Assembly: GCA_003254925.1 (NCBI GenBank)
Contig: QANZ01052318.1
Coordinates: forward strand, 40,883 to 104,882
Direction of reading: 5' to 3'
Length of the DNA: 64,000 nt
Source: Chamaecrista fasciculata
Taxonomy: Eukaryota; Streptophyta; Magnoliopsida; Fabales; Fabaceae
Shown here: positions 37,401 to 52,500 of the stretch, piece by piece
Position numbering within the stretch: position 1 is the stretch's first letter
How the letters are laid out: each line of letters starts with the position of its first letter
Notes under the pieces: model-generated
Told to the model about the DNA's origin: nothing
The model's database searches: none
The model's input: the letters and a program-made list of their open reading frames with translations, nothing else
Translations under genes and position numbers: made by a program

Positions 37401-40400
37401 AAGAAATTAACAACTCCATAAGAGAATACAAGTCACAAATGACAAGAATTTTAAAATGTTCATAAAAGAACATAATGAAACCATTCAACTAATTTGACAA
37501 GAACTAAAAGTAATCATAACAACCGAAGAAAGTGACAACACTTACATGAAGCTCAGGTCCAACTTTGCACGAAGAAGCTTCTCACCGTATGCTGAATCAT
37601 CCAGTGATGACTTAGTACCATCATAGAAAGTGAACTCAGGAGATACAACCTTACAACAAGGTCAAAAACCATCAGAGAAACGACAACAAAATAATATAAA
37701 AATAAAATTGAATGTTCCTACATCTTCAGGGGTTGGATAGCGGGTAAGTCTAGCCAAGATTTAAGTCCATCATATTACCACAGTTCTTCTGTTGCATTTC
37801 TTTTTACAAGTTTGCAGTTTAGAACGGATAAGGAGCAAAGTGATGAGACCCAAGTGACTTTGCAGAACAGTCCCTCAAAAGCTAGCTGTTGAGAGAGGAG
37901 AATCAAGGCACTTAAGTACGCCACCAAACATCTTATACTACTCAATGTGGGACTTCAGTATTCCAAGCTATCCAAGTCCCTGTAAACCAGGCTCTTTGGA
38001 AAAGTTTGGTCTTTGCTAGTTTCTGGAGTCTCTAGCTGGAGTGGGATGCTAGACTCTTTATTCTTTAACAATAAGTTCTTCCCACCTCATCTTTGGAAGA
38101 GGATTATTTTCTTTTACTGGGTTTCTTGTAATGGTTTAGTTAGAGGAGTTCGCCCTATAAATCTTCAAAGGGACTGGAAGCCTTTACTAATAAAATTTTA
38201 CTTTTTGATTTTTTCTTTTTATTTCTCACTATGGATGATCACTTGTCCACTATTCTTGTAAACTTGTAGTTTCTCTTTTCTCATCTCTATATTCTGTTTT
38301 TTCATCTAAAACTTTTTAAAAAGAAATAAAGAAAAGTCTTCAGCATATATGTTTTTCAACTATGTGCATGTTAACTGTTAAGAAACTCACTTACCTGTGT
38401 TTCGAAGGTAAAACTTTGAACTCCCTTTGGGTCGCTATGATAATTCGTAGAACTCAAAATCTCTGATGATTGATGCACTTGGTCTATGCTCATGTCACTG
38501 GACAAGGAATTGTCCAGAAAGACTATATTGACACCATCATCAATAGACGCTGAGTAGCTGCTATCATTACTCAGGTATATGTACTTCCTTAAAAGAGAAC
38601 CATTCTGAGAAATGAAAACAGAAAACTTGTAAGTTTCTAATATGTAGCAAACCAAGGTTAACAAAATTAACTAACATCTTTTGCACTGCCCATGTAAACA
38701 GTTTATATTCACTGGTACATAATTCATACACATAAGCAAACTACAGTTGGTACAAACTCTTATAGCAAGAATAGAATTGAACGTTTCTATAATTGGAAAG
38801 AAGGAAAAGTACCAACTCAAGTTTTAATGAATCCCTCTTTTGCACCACCACAATAAGTTAATTCATCTGAAATTTTAAATTTATCATATCTCAATTCTGT
38901 GTTAGAAACATAACATGTAGATGACACATTGAAATATATCCTTCAGTTTTTCTAATAATAATCTAGAAGAAACTTTATCCATCAATATTTGCAGAATATT
39001 TCCTCCTAGTTTTATGAATTCCATACAAAACATCAGGAAGAAGATAAAGCATATTACCTCAATTTTAACATTAACAAAACGCAATCTCTTGCCACGTCCA
39101 ATGAATATAATTGGTCGAAAACTAGTGCTGCGAAATTCCTTAGCATCTGTCTCAACATCTAGACAGATACAATTTCCACAACCATCATATGTATATTCAT
39201 CAATGCCTGCCCAATCGGCCACTAACTGTTTAGACGGAGAGAGGTGCACCACATCTTCTGTCTGCTTATAAACAGGCTCCATCAACACTATGCTACTATT
39301 TCTACTAATGGGATCATTCTTTGGATCCATAGTTTCCTCTCTTCCGGTTAATGCTCCCAAAGCAGGCACAAAGAACTCAGCCACAGCAAGAAGAAAATCA
39401 GGCACAACAAGAACCCGAGGTTGTTGCACACGAATCACAAATGACTGTGATGACACACGACATCTGTAATCCATCAAGAACATTGTTGAAATAGGCATAT
39501 CAAAGTTAATCCCAGTTTCATTCCCTATTCTCTTAGAGCTACTTTTAATAAAGGAAGGATTTTTTCCAGCAACTGGTTGTTTAGAAGCATCTGTAGATGA
39601 TCCAAGCATGAGACGCATTTCAGGTTTCGTATTAGGCCGGACATCAAGTATAGAAAATTTGGGAATTGTTACATAGAGATCTGTTTCTGATAAAGAAGTC
39701 ATACGATAGGAAACCCAAAGACCTTCTAGCTGCAAAAGTAACAGAATAAAAGAAAGAGGAATGGAAGATAAGCATGTACCATTCAGTGTTAAAAGTTCAA
39801 AAAAAAAATGATAGAGGATTTCTAAAAAGCAAGTTTATCATTTGCTTCAATAGAAATCAAAGCAAAATTTAGCATAAAAACTCACAGCAATATGAGCCAG
39901 TGGTGACTCCCCATCTGCACCATAACGCAACTCTAGCAAGGCATGATTGACCACAACAGCAACAACTGTAACTGTCTGTGAAAGAAAAAGTTGGCCATTT
40001 AAGTTGACCTTATCCACTAGAAGCTTGATAGTCTCCTTTGAATAGGAATTTCCACCACGAAAACTTGGAGGAAGCCTTGGTTCTTCGGATAAATTCATGT
40101 AAGCACAATCCAAAATCACTTTATATTCTTTTTCAGACAATATAGCATGCAGTAACTCCACCTGCTCAAGAGATCATGAAATTAACTGAAGAGTCCAGAG
40201 CAGATATGCAAGAATCGATGTGACAAATAACCATTGACTTGGAAGTTTAAGCTATGAACATTCAAGGGGTTAAGAATAGTTTCCATTTTCCACATATTAT
40301 AGGTGAATGTCTTTTGTGGATCTTGTCTCTAGTGGATCTTCGAAGGGAATGGTGTGCCATTATAAGTAAGAAATCGATTTGTTTTCGTTTTTCCTTTCGT

Positions 40401-43400
40401 TTGAAGAGAATTTCCTGTTTCCTATTTTTGATCTTTTTTGTAAATATCAGTTTTGTCTTCAATAAATTGTTATTTATCAGAACAATAAGTTACAACTCTA
40501 ACGGTCCTCCACATTTGAGGCCAACATAAATTTAAACACGATAAACAACACTCTAATTAAATTGAATATTTGCTTAGAAAATTAATTGGGGCAAGGGTCA
40601 ATTTCAAGACCAATTGGCACACAAGGATTGAATACAATCTTAAAAGAACATTTGACCTAAAACCCATAATTGTCAACCAAATCCCAAGAGTGGTTTAAAT
40701 AACCCCTACATGATCCAAAAATCTCCAAGAATTATTGATAGAATTGGTATTAGTAAGAAACTATGGAGTCTACATTCAATGCTCGAGGCTAAAACGGGGT
40801 CAGTTAGACTATTAGGATGAAAGATTTCTTATCTATCAACTCAGCTACTAGATGTTCAAGATTATAATTAAACAATTAAAGGGTTAAGCTTTTAAGTTAA
40901 AAGTGGTCTTTGACACAGTATCAAAGCCTCTTTAGACCAAGTGGTGTACAATTTGATCATTGTTGCTTCCAAGCTTCAACCCAAAATATCGTGGACTAAT
41001 ACTTTGCCACACTTAAATCCCAAGGGATTCACCTGAGGGGCAAGTTAAAGATTATAATACACTGACAGGGTTTCACTTAACTTAATCTTTTGAATTGAAT
41101 TAGTCCTTGCCATTAGAATTTATTAAATGATCTTTTTTTAAAAAAAAAAAAAAAGTTCATTTTTCAGACCTTTGGAAATTTTGAAGCTTTCTGACCACTA
41201 AGTGCTTTTATTTGAGGAAAAATTCAGATGATTTTTATGTGCCAATAAAATATGGGTCATCAAATGTGATAAGTGCAGTGGCTTAGTATACAAGGTGAGT
41301 AGGGAGATATCCTCGAAAAAGTTCAACTTTAAAGATAGATGGAGACCATAGATTTAGAGGTTACCTTTCTTCCTGGTTACCAAAATGTTCATTTTTCTCT
41401 ATTTCTGTATACTCTGTTATGGACATTTTGAGCCAACATTTGTTCAAGGATCTAAGAATGGGAAGAGAAGTGTGGTTATAGGTTTCAAGATTGTGTAAGA
41501 ACTGTACTCGGAATTTTCTTATGACAATAGTCTTTCTACCAAAGGATAAATATGATGTTCTGAATCTATTGTCCTTGCTTTAGATTGTTGAATTTGTTTC
41601 TAGTCTACTCTGTCTTTCTATACTTGTCTTCAATGGGATCAATGACCATTCTGGACAGTGTCGGGCACAGATTAGCAGTTTGGTTGGTTGAACAAATAAA
41701 TGATCCAGTTTAAATGTCCCTTTGGATGGTAATCCCTAGTCTTCACTTATAGAACCAAGGGTTCAGAAGCTTTTGAAGAGGCTAAATGATTGGAAAGGGT
41801 GGTTTTTTCCCTTTGGGTAAAAGACTGCATAGGGAATTCTCTTTCTGATCATTTCCTCACTTTTAATAACTTTCATAATACACCAGGCCCCTATTTCTAA
41901 ATTTCACAATATACATCATTCCCAGTTGCTGGGACTTCTCACTTTCTTATGAACCTTATGTCAGAAAGATGATGAGCTTTTAGTTGTTGGAGAGCATTAG
42001 TTATTTTTGTCCTTCTACTTCGCCAGATGAATGATTGTGGTCCATATATTGTTCAAGTTCCTCTACTTGTAAATCCTTCTTTCACATTTTTTATTCAAAC
42101 TCAAGTGTAAAAAAAAAATTTCACTTTTCTTTCCCTTTTGGAAGCTTAAAGCTTCATTTAAGTTGAAGATAACAGGTCCCAATAGAATTATAGTAGATGA
42201 TCTGTTATGCTTTTGCATGGCACTCAGGGCTATCTCTCTTAATATTTTCCTTATGTTTTCAGAATACAGAAACAAACAACCAGTTCCTACAATGAGGTTG
42301 CTTGGCGAAGATGGAATCAGGCCACACAATTCTATAATTTTTTCAAATTTTGCATAGGTTGCATTTTTTATGGACAAATTGTTCTCCAGCCACATGGCTG
42401 GTTCCTGATTCAGGGGGCCGAGCTCACATAGGGGACCTACCCAACGTATCAGTTTGTGGTAACTGCCAATCAGCTGCAGTGGTAATTTTGTTTTCTTCTG
42501 ATGGTCCAAATAATTCACGTGTGGCAAGGAATCATTTTTAACCCTTGGAATGCAACCCAGTCAGTTGGAGTTGATTCTTGGTGTCTGAGTTTGTGAAAGG
42601 ACTTACCTTCACTTCAAGAGAAAATGATGGGACTTTCCTGAAAACATCCTTCAAGCTTCTACAAACAAGAATATCAAGTCCTTGACCTTCTCGTATCATT
42701 GGTTTTCCAAGACAACCACCAACTCCAATAGACATGTTGATACCCAGAATCTGGCAATCCTTATAGGATAAGTAGAAACAAAAATAAATTAATAAACAAC
42801 AAAATCTTTAGATGACAGTAAATATAAACCTGAGCATGAAGAAGATCCAAATGTACAGCAGAAGGATCATCTGGAGATCCGTGCCAACTGAATTTGTTTG
42901 TAATATGTAGCTTTCCCAGATCAAGTTGAATAAAGCTGTAAAACAATAACATGAGAATATTTTCCACGTCCAGAATATTAGAATGAATCAAATGCACCAA
43001 ACAAACAGTGCATGTCATTAAAAGAACAGATAATAAGGTATACTAACTCCTTGCTCCGGGAATTTCTTGGAACAACAATGACTGGAGTGTCAAGTGCAAG
43101 ATCAAGCTTGAGTGCAGCAGATCCGTCAATTTCATATTTCTGGATCAACCGTTCAAATCCTCCAACTTTATCAACAAGCTTGATTGCTTCTTCAGTGCGT
43201 GGAGAGGCAAGTTCCATAAAGTACACCATTATCTGTAGAAGCAAATACTTACCAGATTCTAATAACCATTCAACTAACAATAGCTCAAAAATTGGTGGCA
43301 GGACTGGGGGAGTCAAAGTTAAATGTTAACTCAGCCTACACAAGACTTCTGAAACTTAAATGCCATACAAAACAGAGTTCTGGAAACTAAATCTAAAATG

Positions 43401-43521
43401 CAAAATGGTAATCACAGTTATCAATAGAATAATAGTGCAAAGAAAAGTTATATTAACAAGGGTTACTAAAAGTCTAAAAACCACCACCAATTAGTTAAGC
43501 ACGTGCTACATCAAATTGCAT

Positions 43522-43552
<31 letters not shown>

Positions 43553-46500
43553 TTTTAAATAGTTCATATTCACAACAATCTATTCCAAATATACCAAGTC
43601 GCTTCCCAATGAAAAGAAAAGATAGCTGTTTCTCTAAACTTCTGAAAACATCAAGAGATAAGGCCTTATTGGATCTTCAAATCTGAATCAAATCATTTCT
43701 ACTAATTCTACTAATTATATTAAGTACTGTCGTCCAAATAAAAGCCTTTACCTTTGAAGGAACCTTGACTTTCCAGAAAATATTTGGACAAAGGAAATTA
43801 AGATATATTTGGAGTTCAAATAAAAATCTTAAGAAGACTAACAAGTATAAGAACCTAGATGAAACAATAATTTCCAACAATTAAGCAAGATCCTCGACAT
43901 GTCTATCACTCATTTTTCTAAAGGTGAGAAATTGCAAGGTAGATAGTCGTCAATAAACAACCACAAGGGAAAACTTCAAGAGTCACCATTACAATGATCC
44001 TTCCAATTAGCGTTAGGTTTGACCTCAATAAGTGGTGCGTGTATCATTGAGATGAGGCCAAAAAATTGAACATAGGTCGTTGTTGAGCAGCTATTTATGA
44101 CCCATCACAAATCCAACGCAGCAAGCATAATGGGGACATTGGCATTTGAAACAGAAAAGTACAAAATTTCATTTTTGAATCCAAAGGTGTGTTTGAGCAT
44201 AAAGCGTACCTCCTGCACAAACCTATACAGGACAACAATGCGAACAGCAGAAAGTTGACCCTGCAAGCTGTAGTCATATCCTTCATAGTCATCATCTTCA
44301 GCACTATAAGAATTGAATTTAAACTGAAAAAGGAAGAAAGTAAAGTGAAGTCTAAGTAAACAAATGAAAGGAATAAAAGAAAATGCAGAAGAAAACTCCA
44401 AATCATTTGTTTATATGAAGAGAAAATGCACCTTTATAAGGGAGTCAGTGCCTGGATTGCGTATGTCACAAAGCCAAGCCCAACAGTGATCTGATCCAAG
44501 TGATCTATCACAAAGTCTAAAATTTCCTAATGTGCCTTCAATGCATAGAGAACTTGGGTGAACCTTGACAAGAAAAATAGTTAGTTTCAGAGTATGCTAA
44601 CCAATCAAAAGAAAACAATCAACGCTATTGATAAAGAAGAAACAATATTAGAGAAAAAAGATATAAACTAGAACAGCGGAAGAGTATACTATAAATGATA
44701 ATTCAAAACAGATAAACTAAAAGAAAACAAACAACAAAAGAGGTTAAAAAATCTAACAAATCTGTTCAATCTCTCTTCATATTAGAAATAGAAACTCCCT
44801 CAGAACATGTTGAGAGCCCAAAAGTAAAGCCATAAAAGAATTCCTCATCCCTTAAAAGTGTGAAACACCTATAAACTCATTAAAAAACACCAATTGGAAG
44901 AAACCTAACAAAGAGAGTAGACCTAATCGGAAAGTGAATGCTAATGTCATTTACCTTAAGATCCAATAGAAAACTCTCTTGTACCAAAGTAGCAAGTTGA
45001 GAACCATCCTCCTTATTAAGAAACGTAGTTACACTGCCAACATTCATATTTAAATAAAATATAACACGCTCTTTACTGAAGCCCAGTAAGCCCCTAACAC
45101 GCCCTTTTTCATCAGCTTTCTCCTTGTCCACCAGCAATTTCTCCTGCAATGTTGCTTCTCTATCCACGCCGTTTGTCTCATAATTCACAGCACTTATATC
45201 CAAGCCAAAACTTATCAGCGCAACAATAGTGGGCCGATTGCAAAAAAATTCCAGTTTGGACATGCGAACACTCATCTGAAGATTATGAATCAAAAATGTA
45301 AATGACCATAAGACTAGAAACCACAATGCAATGTTAACAATTTTTAAAGTACCTGTGTATCTACACCATCATAATCAGGTGAGGTAGAACTTCTTGTTGA
45401 GAATGACACAGAAACAAAGTCCACATTTTCAATCCCCTCCACTTCATAATATTCCTCACAAGCAGTGCCTTGTCCCCCTTCAACATCACTTTCAGGAATA
45501 AGGGTTTCGAGCGACTCAAAATCAGGTGGAATCCCAAACAGTCCTTGCTGATCTGAATCCAAATTATGCAAATAGATTCCTGCATCTTGTTGAGACATAA
45601 ACTCAGATAATGCATCTGTAAAGCTATCATCATCGTCAGGGTTCCCAACAGGCACATCCTTCCCACGAGAATTAAATGAGCCAGATGAAGGATGTAATGC
45701 TTCATTCTTTAGCACCGAAACTGCTAGATAATGGTCACCCCTCAAGAGACGACACTGAAGTTCATCCTTAATTTTCAAAGAATGAAGTTTCATCTTGACC
45801 GTTAAGTCGCCATCCGCATGAATGAGATGCACCTGCAAAACAGAACAGCCATAGAAACCAAAGTGATTTGGAATTCAAAAAACATCATATGACAAGTTTT
45901 CTTTGGAATATTCTGTAATAGAATAGAATATGAGATGCCCACTACCAGAATGAGATAAGAATGAATAGGGTGTTCTGTGCTTTAGGGTTCATTTGGCAAT
46001 TATATTAGACTTGATAGTATAAACTTATACGATGCGGTAAAAATCATATAATTTAAACATTTTTGAAGTGTGGAAAGAATAATTTTTATCCAAAAAAAAC
46101 AACATACTTTTCTTATAAATTTGTGACTTGTAAAGCAGAGTATATTATATGATTTTATATGTTATATGATTACATACCAACCATCATTTGTTTAAAAATT
46201 TTATTCAATTAAGCCTTATCCTATCTACCCTTATCCTATATAATACTATCAGGCATTATCCTATACAATGTACTAAAAACAAGGCCTTCGCTACAAAATC
46301 CATGCAAGAAAAGATGGATAAAAAATAAAAACTAAATTCCAAGAGAAGTTGGATAAATGATTTCGATTTAAGAGGTCAGGAAGAAATATTATGAAATAAT
46401 CGAAAGGCATGCGAAAAGATTATCAAGTGACTCTCCAAAATGCTTTTTCTTTTACTTTAAAGAACCATAAGAAACCAGTGGCCTAAACAAAAAGCATAGA

Positions 46501-49500
46501 AAAAAACTGTCATGGACTCAACTAAATCTCGTTTTCCTGGAGGACCAAAAAAGAATATAATGATAGGGAGAAAGAAAATACAAAAAGGTTACAAAAATAA
46601 AAAACAAGGGATCCTCTTTAATGAAAACAAAGACAAAAACAAGACTAAGTCAAGATAGCGTTCCACTCCCTATGAAGATCCATAAAGGAAACTCCTCAAA
46701 AGACACCATTTGAAGAAAAACTCCCATCGATACCTAACCTGGAATTCCAGTCATTCTAGAAACATCCATACATACACATTTCTCATTTTCATTTTCTTTT
46801 CCCGTAAAATATAAGAACAGAGAATTCTCCATCTAAAAAATAATGGAATCACAATTCAGAAAAATACACCAAACACCAGTAAAAAGAGAACAACCAAGAT
46901 TATAAGGAAAGGAGGGACCTCCAACTCAGGTAACCAAGTTCTAGACAGAACTTGATGAATAGAGTGCATGAATATTAAAAAAAAGTAAATGAACAATCTT
47001 AGGTTTCTGCTACAATTCAAAAAGTGGAAGCCAGACTATATACCAACCTTTCCCCCTGCACCAAGAATCTCAAGAATTAAAGCCTCATCAAGTTGTTTCC
47101 CATCTGTAATATCTCCAGCCTGAACAAAAAAATATATATCAACATTGATGCATGAACCTTAGACCAACAAACAGTTGGAAAGAGACAAAACTTGTAAACT
47201 TTTGGACCATGAAAAAGGAGTTCAAGACATTCTAGACCTCTTCATAACTGCCAATGTCTTCCTGAACTAGCATTAGGTGGGAAGAATTATGATACGTACA
47301 AGGTAAAACTATGTCTTTCTACACCTTGCTAACCAAAAAAAGGAATCAACTCTCCTCAATCCTGTGCCAAACAAAGCCTTATAATGAAAAATGCATCTGA
47401 CCTTTCCATATATAAACAGCTTCATCTCCATCAACGCCCCCTTAACAATGAGATCAGCTGATTTTGCGTTTGTCCTGTTTACAGAACTGCAGGCAGCTTC
47501 ATCAACCTTTGAGTCACCAAGAACATCAACTGATGGAGCAGCCTATATGCAACATGCATACTTATATAGCTTAAACAACAAGGATCAAGGAAATAAAAAT
47601 TTACAACAGAGAAAGAAAATTATTTAAAGATGCCATACAGAAGCTTCATATGTGGCTTGTACAAGTCCTCTAAACCAGATAGCCTTCTCTTCTTCATCTC
47701 GGAAATCTAATATCCAGGTGCTAGAAGATTCCAGAGCCTGCAAGAAGATTCACATTTTCAGAACAAAAAGACAGCAAGTAATATATTATTTTTTTTAAGA
47801 AAAAAAAAGGTATTCCAAACACATGCATACGTTTCAGCTGGCATTTAATTAGAGAAGAAAAAAATAATATAAAAAAAGTTTCTTAAGCTACCTCATTCAA
47901 CGTTCTCTAGTTCACTTCAGCACACTTAAAACCAAAACGGAGAAGCAAAACAGAGTTGACCCATTGAAGAATTGGAAAAGGTATGTGAAATTTTCAACCA
48001 AAACATACATAGTCCTTTTCTATAAAGTTCAACAGCTAGGTTAACAATGTGATAGAACCCTGCTGAATTTTACTGATATAGATGACAAAAGATGGGAAAG
48101 TAGTGTCTCAAACAACAAGAAACTCCACTACAACAGCAGAAAATAGCAAAGATAATAACTCCAATTACAAACTGGAATTAAACACAGAAAACACACAAAT
48201 TTCTTGGGCATTCGAGAGGCCAAGAACTCTCCCCAAACCAGACCTAACCAATTCCCCCTTCTTCTCTTGCCCACAACTCTCTATAAATAACCACAAAACC
48301 TATAATATTCACAGTGGGCCCAAGTCCAGTAACAGTAGGCCCATCACAATGCAAGTGTCAACAATGGGCTTCTGTACAAGTCCTTTTATAAGACACCCTA
48401 GAAACAAAAAACAAGCTAATCCTCATAACTTGAAACAAAAAACAGTATCCTGACAAAGACACCACAGAAACTGAAAATAAAAGCCAAAAACCAACCCTAA
48501 GAAACAGTATGAATTATTCTGAGGGTGAAATGTCATAATTTTTAGAAGTTAATTACTTGTAATCATTTTAATTTACCTTCTGAATGTCCATTCCCCTGAA
48601 ACATACAGCAATACAAAATGGAGAGCCACCAATATTTTCTGGAGGAACCTCAAGGACTTGCCTACCACCCATACTGCAAAAAAGCATAGAATATATTTGA
48701 GATAACTGCCTATAATTTTCAAGTACCAAATAACAAAGTTCCATTTCTGGCCAAAAAAATTAACAAAATTCCATTTAAATTATGCATTGACTGAAAGAAT
48801 ACATATTAAAAAATGAAGGTAAAGTTTGGGTATTTCTAACTTAGTATGTACAAACACATTATCAAAGAGTCAAAGCTTGAATGTAGCAGTTTGAAGAGAG
48901 AAAGTGAGTTCAAAGCAGATGAAATTATGCATTTCTACAGTTTATTATAATGATGAGAACCCATCCTTCTACATCATATATGAAAGGACTAATTTGGTAT
49001 TAAACTCCTAATCTGTTAAGAGTTCAACCTAAAGAGGTTTCTCAACAGACTCAATTTAACATCAAATTGAAATTTAGAAATGTAAATATATAACACCTTA
49101 GGCATCGCTGGTAACTCTGAGACTTTGCTGATTCAAATAAATAAAGATATGATCCAGAAAGCAGCAGGAAACAAGGCTTCCATGTAGCTATAGAGTTGCC
49201 AATTCCCTATAAAATGAAATTCGTATGGAAGTTTCTCGGGTCAAAGAAGTAATAGAAATAAAATAAACTAACAAGAACAGAGTAAAGAGATTTAAGATAT
49301 ACCTTCCAAACAAGGATTCTACCATCAGTAGCAAGATCTGCAGAACTCCAAGGAGCAAGTTTAGCTTCGAAGTCATCAGCAGTGGGCTGGCTACAGGTTT
49401 CAATTGTCCCATAAAATATGTTCAGCAGCTCCATAATTTTAGAATATCTCTCCGGAGAAAAGTGAATGCCAAGGTTAGGCACTTGAACTGAGATACGAGT

Positions 49501-52500
49501 TGATGGATAGCTTGGATGAGGAACTCTAATCTTGAGTTAAGTAAGGCAGAATCATGATCAGAACAGATTATAAAAACTTCCAGAATGTAAGAAACTCCAG
49601 AAAATTATAATCAACACAATCCTATATGTATATAGATATCACATAATAAATGTACCTGATCTACAATTACGGCCATTCCACACCTGTCAATAAGAGAACA
49701 TGGATTTTCAACTCTTTCTTCGGTGGATGAAGTCATTAGTTGATTATCATAGTCAAGTTTCACCAAACTGCAGCTCCCAAAGTCAGAGCCACAATCTGTG
49801 AAAAAGGCCGCAATATCTCGTCCAGAGATCAAAAATCTAGAATAAGGATTTTTTCTATGCTCATCAGGCTGACTTTCCTGTGAAAACACTCAACCATTTG
49901 AGACAAAGCCAAGCTAAAATAGCACAGCTCAAAATCTAATATATCAAGAGCATACCACTGTGTGCAGCGTAAAATGACCGAAATCCAAGAGAAAATGACT
50001 ACCACATTTCAATGAGCCATTAGTTCTGAGAGGAACTCTAACTTTTGGGGCATCAAGATCCACATCAAATGCAAATCTGAAAAATCAGCCAGAGGTAAAG
50101 TGTGCATAATATGCCATTTCCACTTAAAAGAAAAAATGGTAAATTTATAGGTACTACCACAGAAACAGAAAGCTCCTAAAAGCCAGTCTTGGGACTGTAT
50201 TTTAATTTGAATGTCATCAAAAAGACACAAACTCTGCCCTTCTAGGACACTACATTGCAAGTAAGTGCTGTCCTAATGTAACATAGTCCAAGAAGATGCC
50301 TAAATTTCTTATTATTATATTTCTAAATAAAAGACAAATATATCAGAAAAGGAGGAGTACAAAGAAATGGGAGAACAATACATCTGGAGGAGGACAAGAA
50401 AATAAACATTACATTCAAAGACACCGCAAAATTAGAATTCCAAGACCTCAATGATTGGACAGATACTTTTCCCAGTTTTATTAAGAGTAAATTACACTTT
50501 GGTACCTTGTGGTTTGACCCTATTTCACTTTGGTACCCTGTGGAACCTGACACTTTGGTACCTTGTGGTATTCTCCATTAACACTTTGGTACCCTTGGGA
50601 GCTATTTTGTAATTTTAACCATAACAAATTTTGCAAAAATTACATATTGACCCCAAAAAAATTTTAAAGTTTTCATTTTAGTCCCTAGATAATATGTTTT
50701 CAGGGACCTATTTGTAATTTTCTGAAAATTTTTTGGGGTCAATATGTAATTTTTGCAAAATTTGTTATGGTTAAAATTACAAAATAGCTCCCAAGGGTAC
50801 CAAAGTGTTAATAGAGAATACCACAGGATACCAAAGTGTCAGGTTTCAAACCACAGGGTACCAAAGTGAAATAGGGTCAAACCACATGGTACCAAAATGT
50901 AATTTACCCTTAAAGAAATGTTGACAACACCTGTTTCATATATTTTCCAATTAACAGTCCAACAAAGCCAAAATGGTACTACCTAGCTCCACCTTGAGAT
51001 CATGCGAGTATCAACCTTAGTACCTTTCATCCATCTTGTCAAGTAAGTGTAAAAAAGTGATGGTCTCAAGGGATGAGAAACTTTTGCATCATGAAGATGA
51101 AGTCTCTTAAGGGAATATGTTAAGAATATCGAAATTCTCAAGAATAAATTCGTATGGGAAAGGAGGAAATCCTGAGGAGATTGAGACCCCACTTAAGTTA
51201 GAGGTGGAAGGAAGAATTTATACTGATTGAGTATCCAAGAGAGAAAGAATACCTTTCTCTTTTCAAGTAACAAAAACTTCAATCTTTTTTCTTTTTAGAT
51301 GAAAAAATAATTTCATTAAAGAAAAGAGAGGATTACAAAGGTTTAAAAAATACTTCAACCTTAGTCCACATAGGGAATTCACTTTGCAACAAGTAGCCAG
51401 ACTCAACAGGATGCTAATGGAGTTCACTTGGTTTAAACAGAAAATTTTAATCCACATACCAGTGAATAGTATAGCTCTAGGGATGGAAAGAAACAGAATT
51501 GATGTGACAGATTCCTATTGGTTCTAGATAAAAGATTAGTGTAACGAATTGATTTACTATAATGTTGAGCACGAAAATATTGTCAATATTTTTAGAGGCA
51601 CCAAGAGGAGAAGCTCAACAGCAAAATGCAATAATACAGAATAACACCAAAAATTTGACAGAAGACATAAAAGCATTTGAAATAAAAAAGTGCCAACCTG
51701 CTTTGTTCCTCTAAAACCATTTGAAATTGCTCTTGAGCTCGACGAGTCACTTTCTCAAACTTCATCTGCCATTGCATTAACAGTTAGTAAATGTCAGATA
51801 AGAAAAGTTATCGAGTTAAAAATCCATTGCACCATTGCAAAGGAGAAATATCTACTTTTAAACATTCTGAAGTGTTCTCCAAAAATGGAAACATTTATTA
51901 TCCGGCTTTATATTATCATATGTGTCTGGTCCCCAAAGGATAGTTCACTTTCAGAGGGTTCCAACCTCTAAGCCATGAGCAGAAATTTACTTCTTTAGGA
52001 AAAATGAAAGATGAATTTTTTTGATATACACAAAAAGAACACAAGACAGCGAGATCCTCTTCAAACAACATGAAAGAAAAAATGAACTCAACAAGGCTTT
52101 CCCATTCCCTTGGGGATTTAATATAGAAATTTCTCTAAAAGAACCATTAGAAGGCACCCACAAAGTAGACAATTAAAAAATTCCGAAAGAAGATTAGGTG
52201 AGAGAGATTAGTTATTAAAAACCCTAACATTCTGCTCCAACCAAAGACGCCACAAGGAGTATTTCTTAACCTCAATATCCATATGAACCCGCCTAATGCT
52301 CTCAATCCTGATGGCCACCCCAATTGAAATCTTGAAAAGAGAAAGAGAGTATAGAGTATAGAGAGATGCTAGATAGGCTAACTTAAGGTAATTCTACCCA
52401 CAAAAAAAAAAAGAACCCTTTATAACTATCTAGCCTTTTTGAGATTCTTTGTAACACAGGGTCCAGAAAAAACTAACATGTGGGTTGTCTCCTAAAGGGA

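Larger units (their letters stand above)
37546..47119 (-). other. VPS13M exons 25-36: central groove
   Basis: Exons: 47048-47119, 45353-45832, 44955-45275, 44432-44563, 44210-44323, 43048-43232, 42830-42935, 42607-42750, 39886-40161, 39058-39729, 38395-38604, 37546-37649 (residues 994-1931). Exon 26 codes for a long acidic linker (PVGNPDDDDSFTDALSEF). Conserved words are FVQE, IKLVDKVGGFERLIQKYEID, GKPMIREGQGLDI, EGLWVSYRMTSLSETDLYV and QQPRVLVVPDFLLAVAEFFV. For exon 32 I chose the AG at 42751-42752, because this joins HAQ to ILGINM as in relatives. The AG at 42760 would add three residues. Confidence 0.88.

Noticed and set aside
42063-42527. 154-codon minus ORF in VPS13M intron 32
   Set aside because: No similarity to VPS13 or any family I know, and the exons on both sides join correctly without it.
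48082-48453. 123-codon plus ORF
   Set aside because: Lies in an intron, is low in complexity and overlaps an interspersed repeat shared with 21500-21735.
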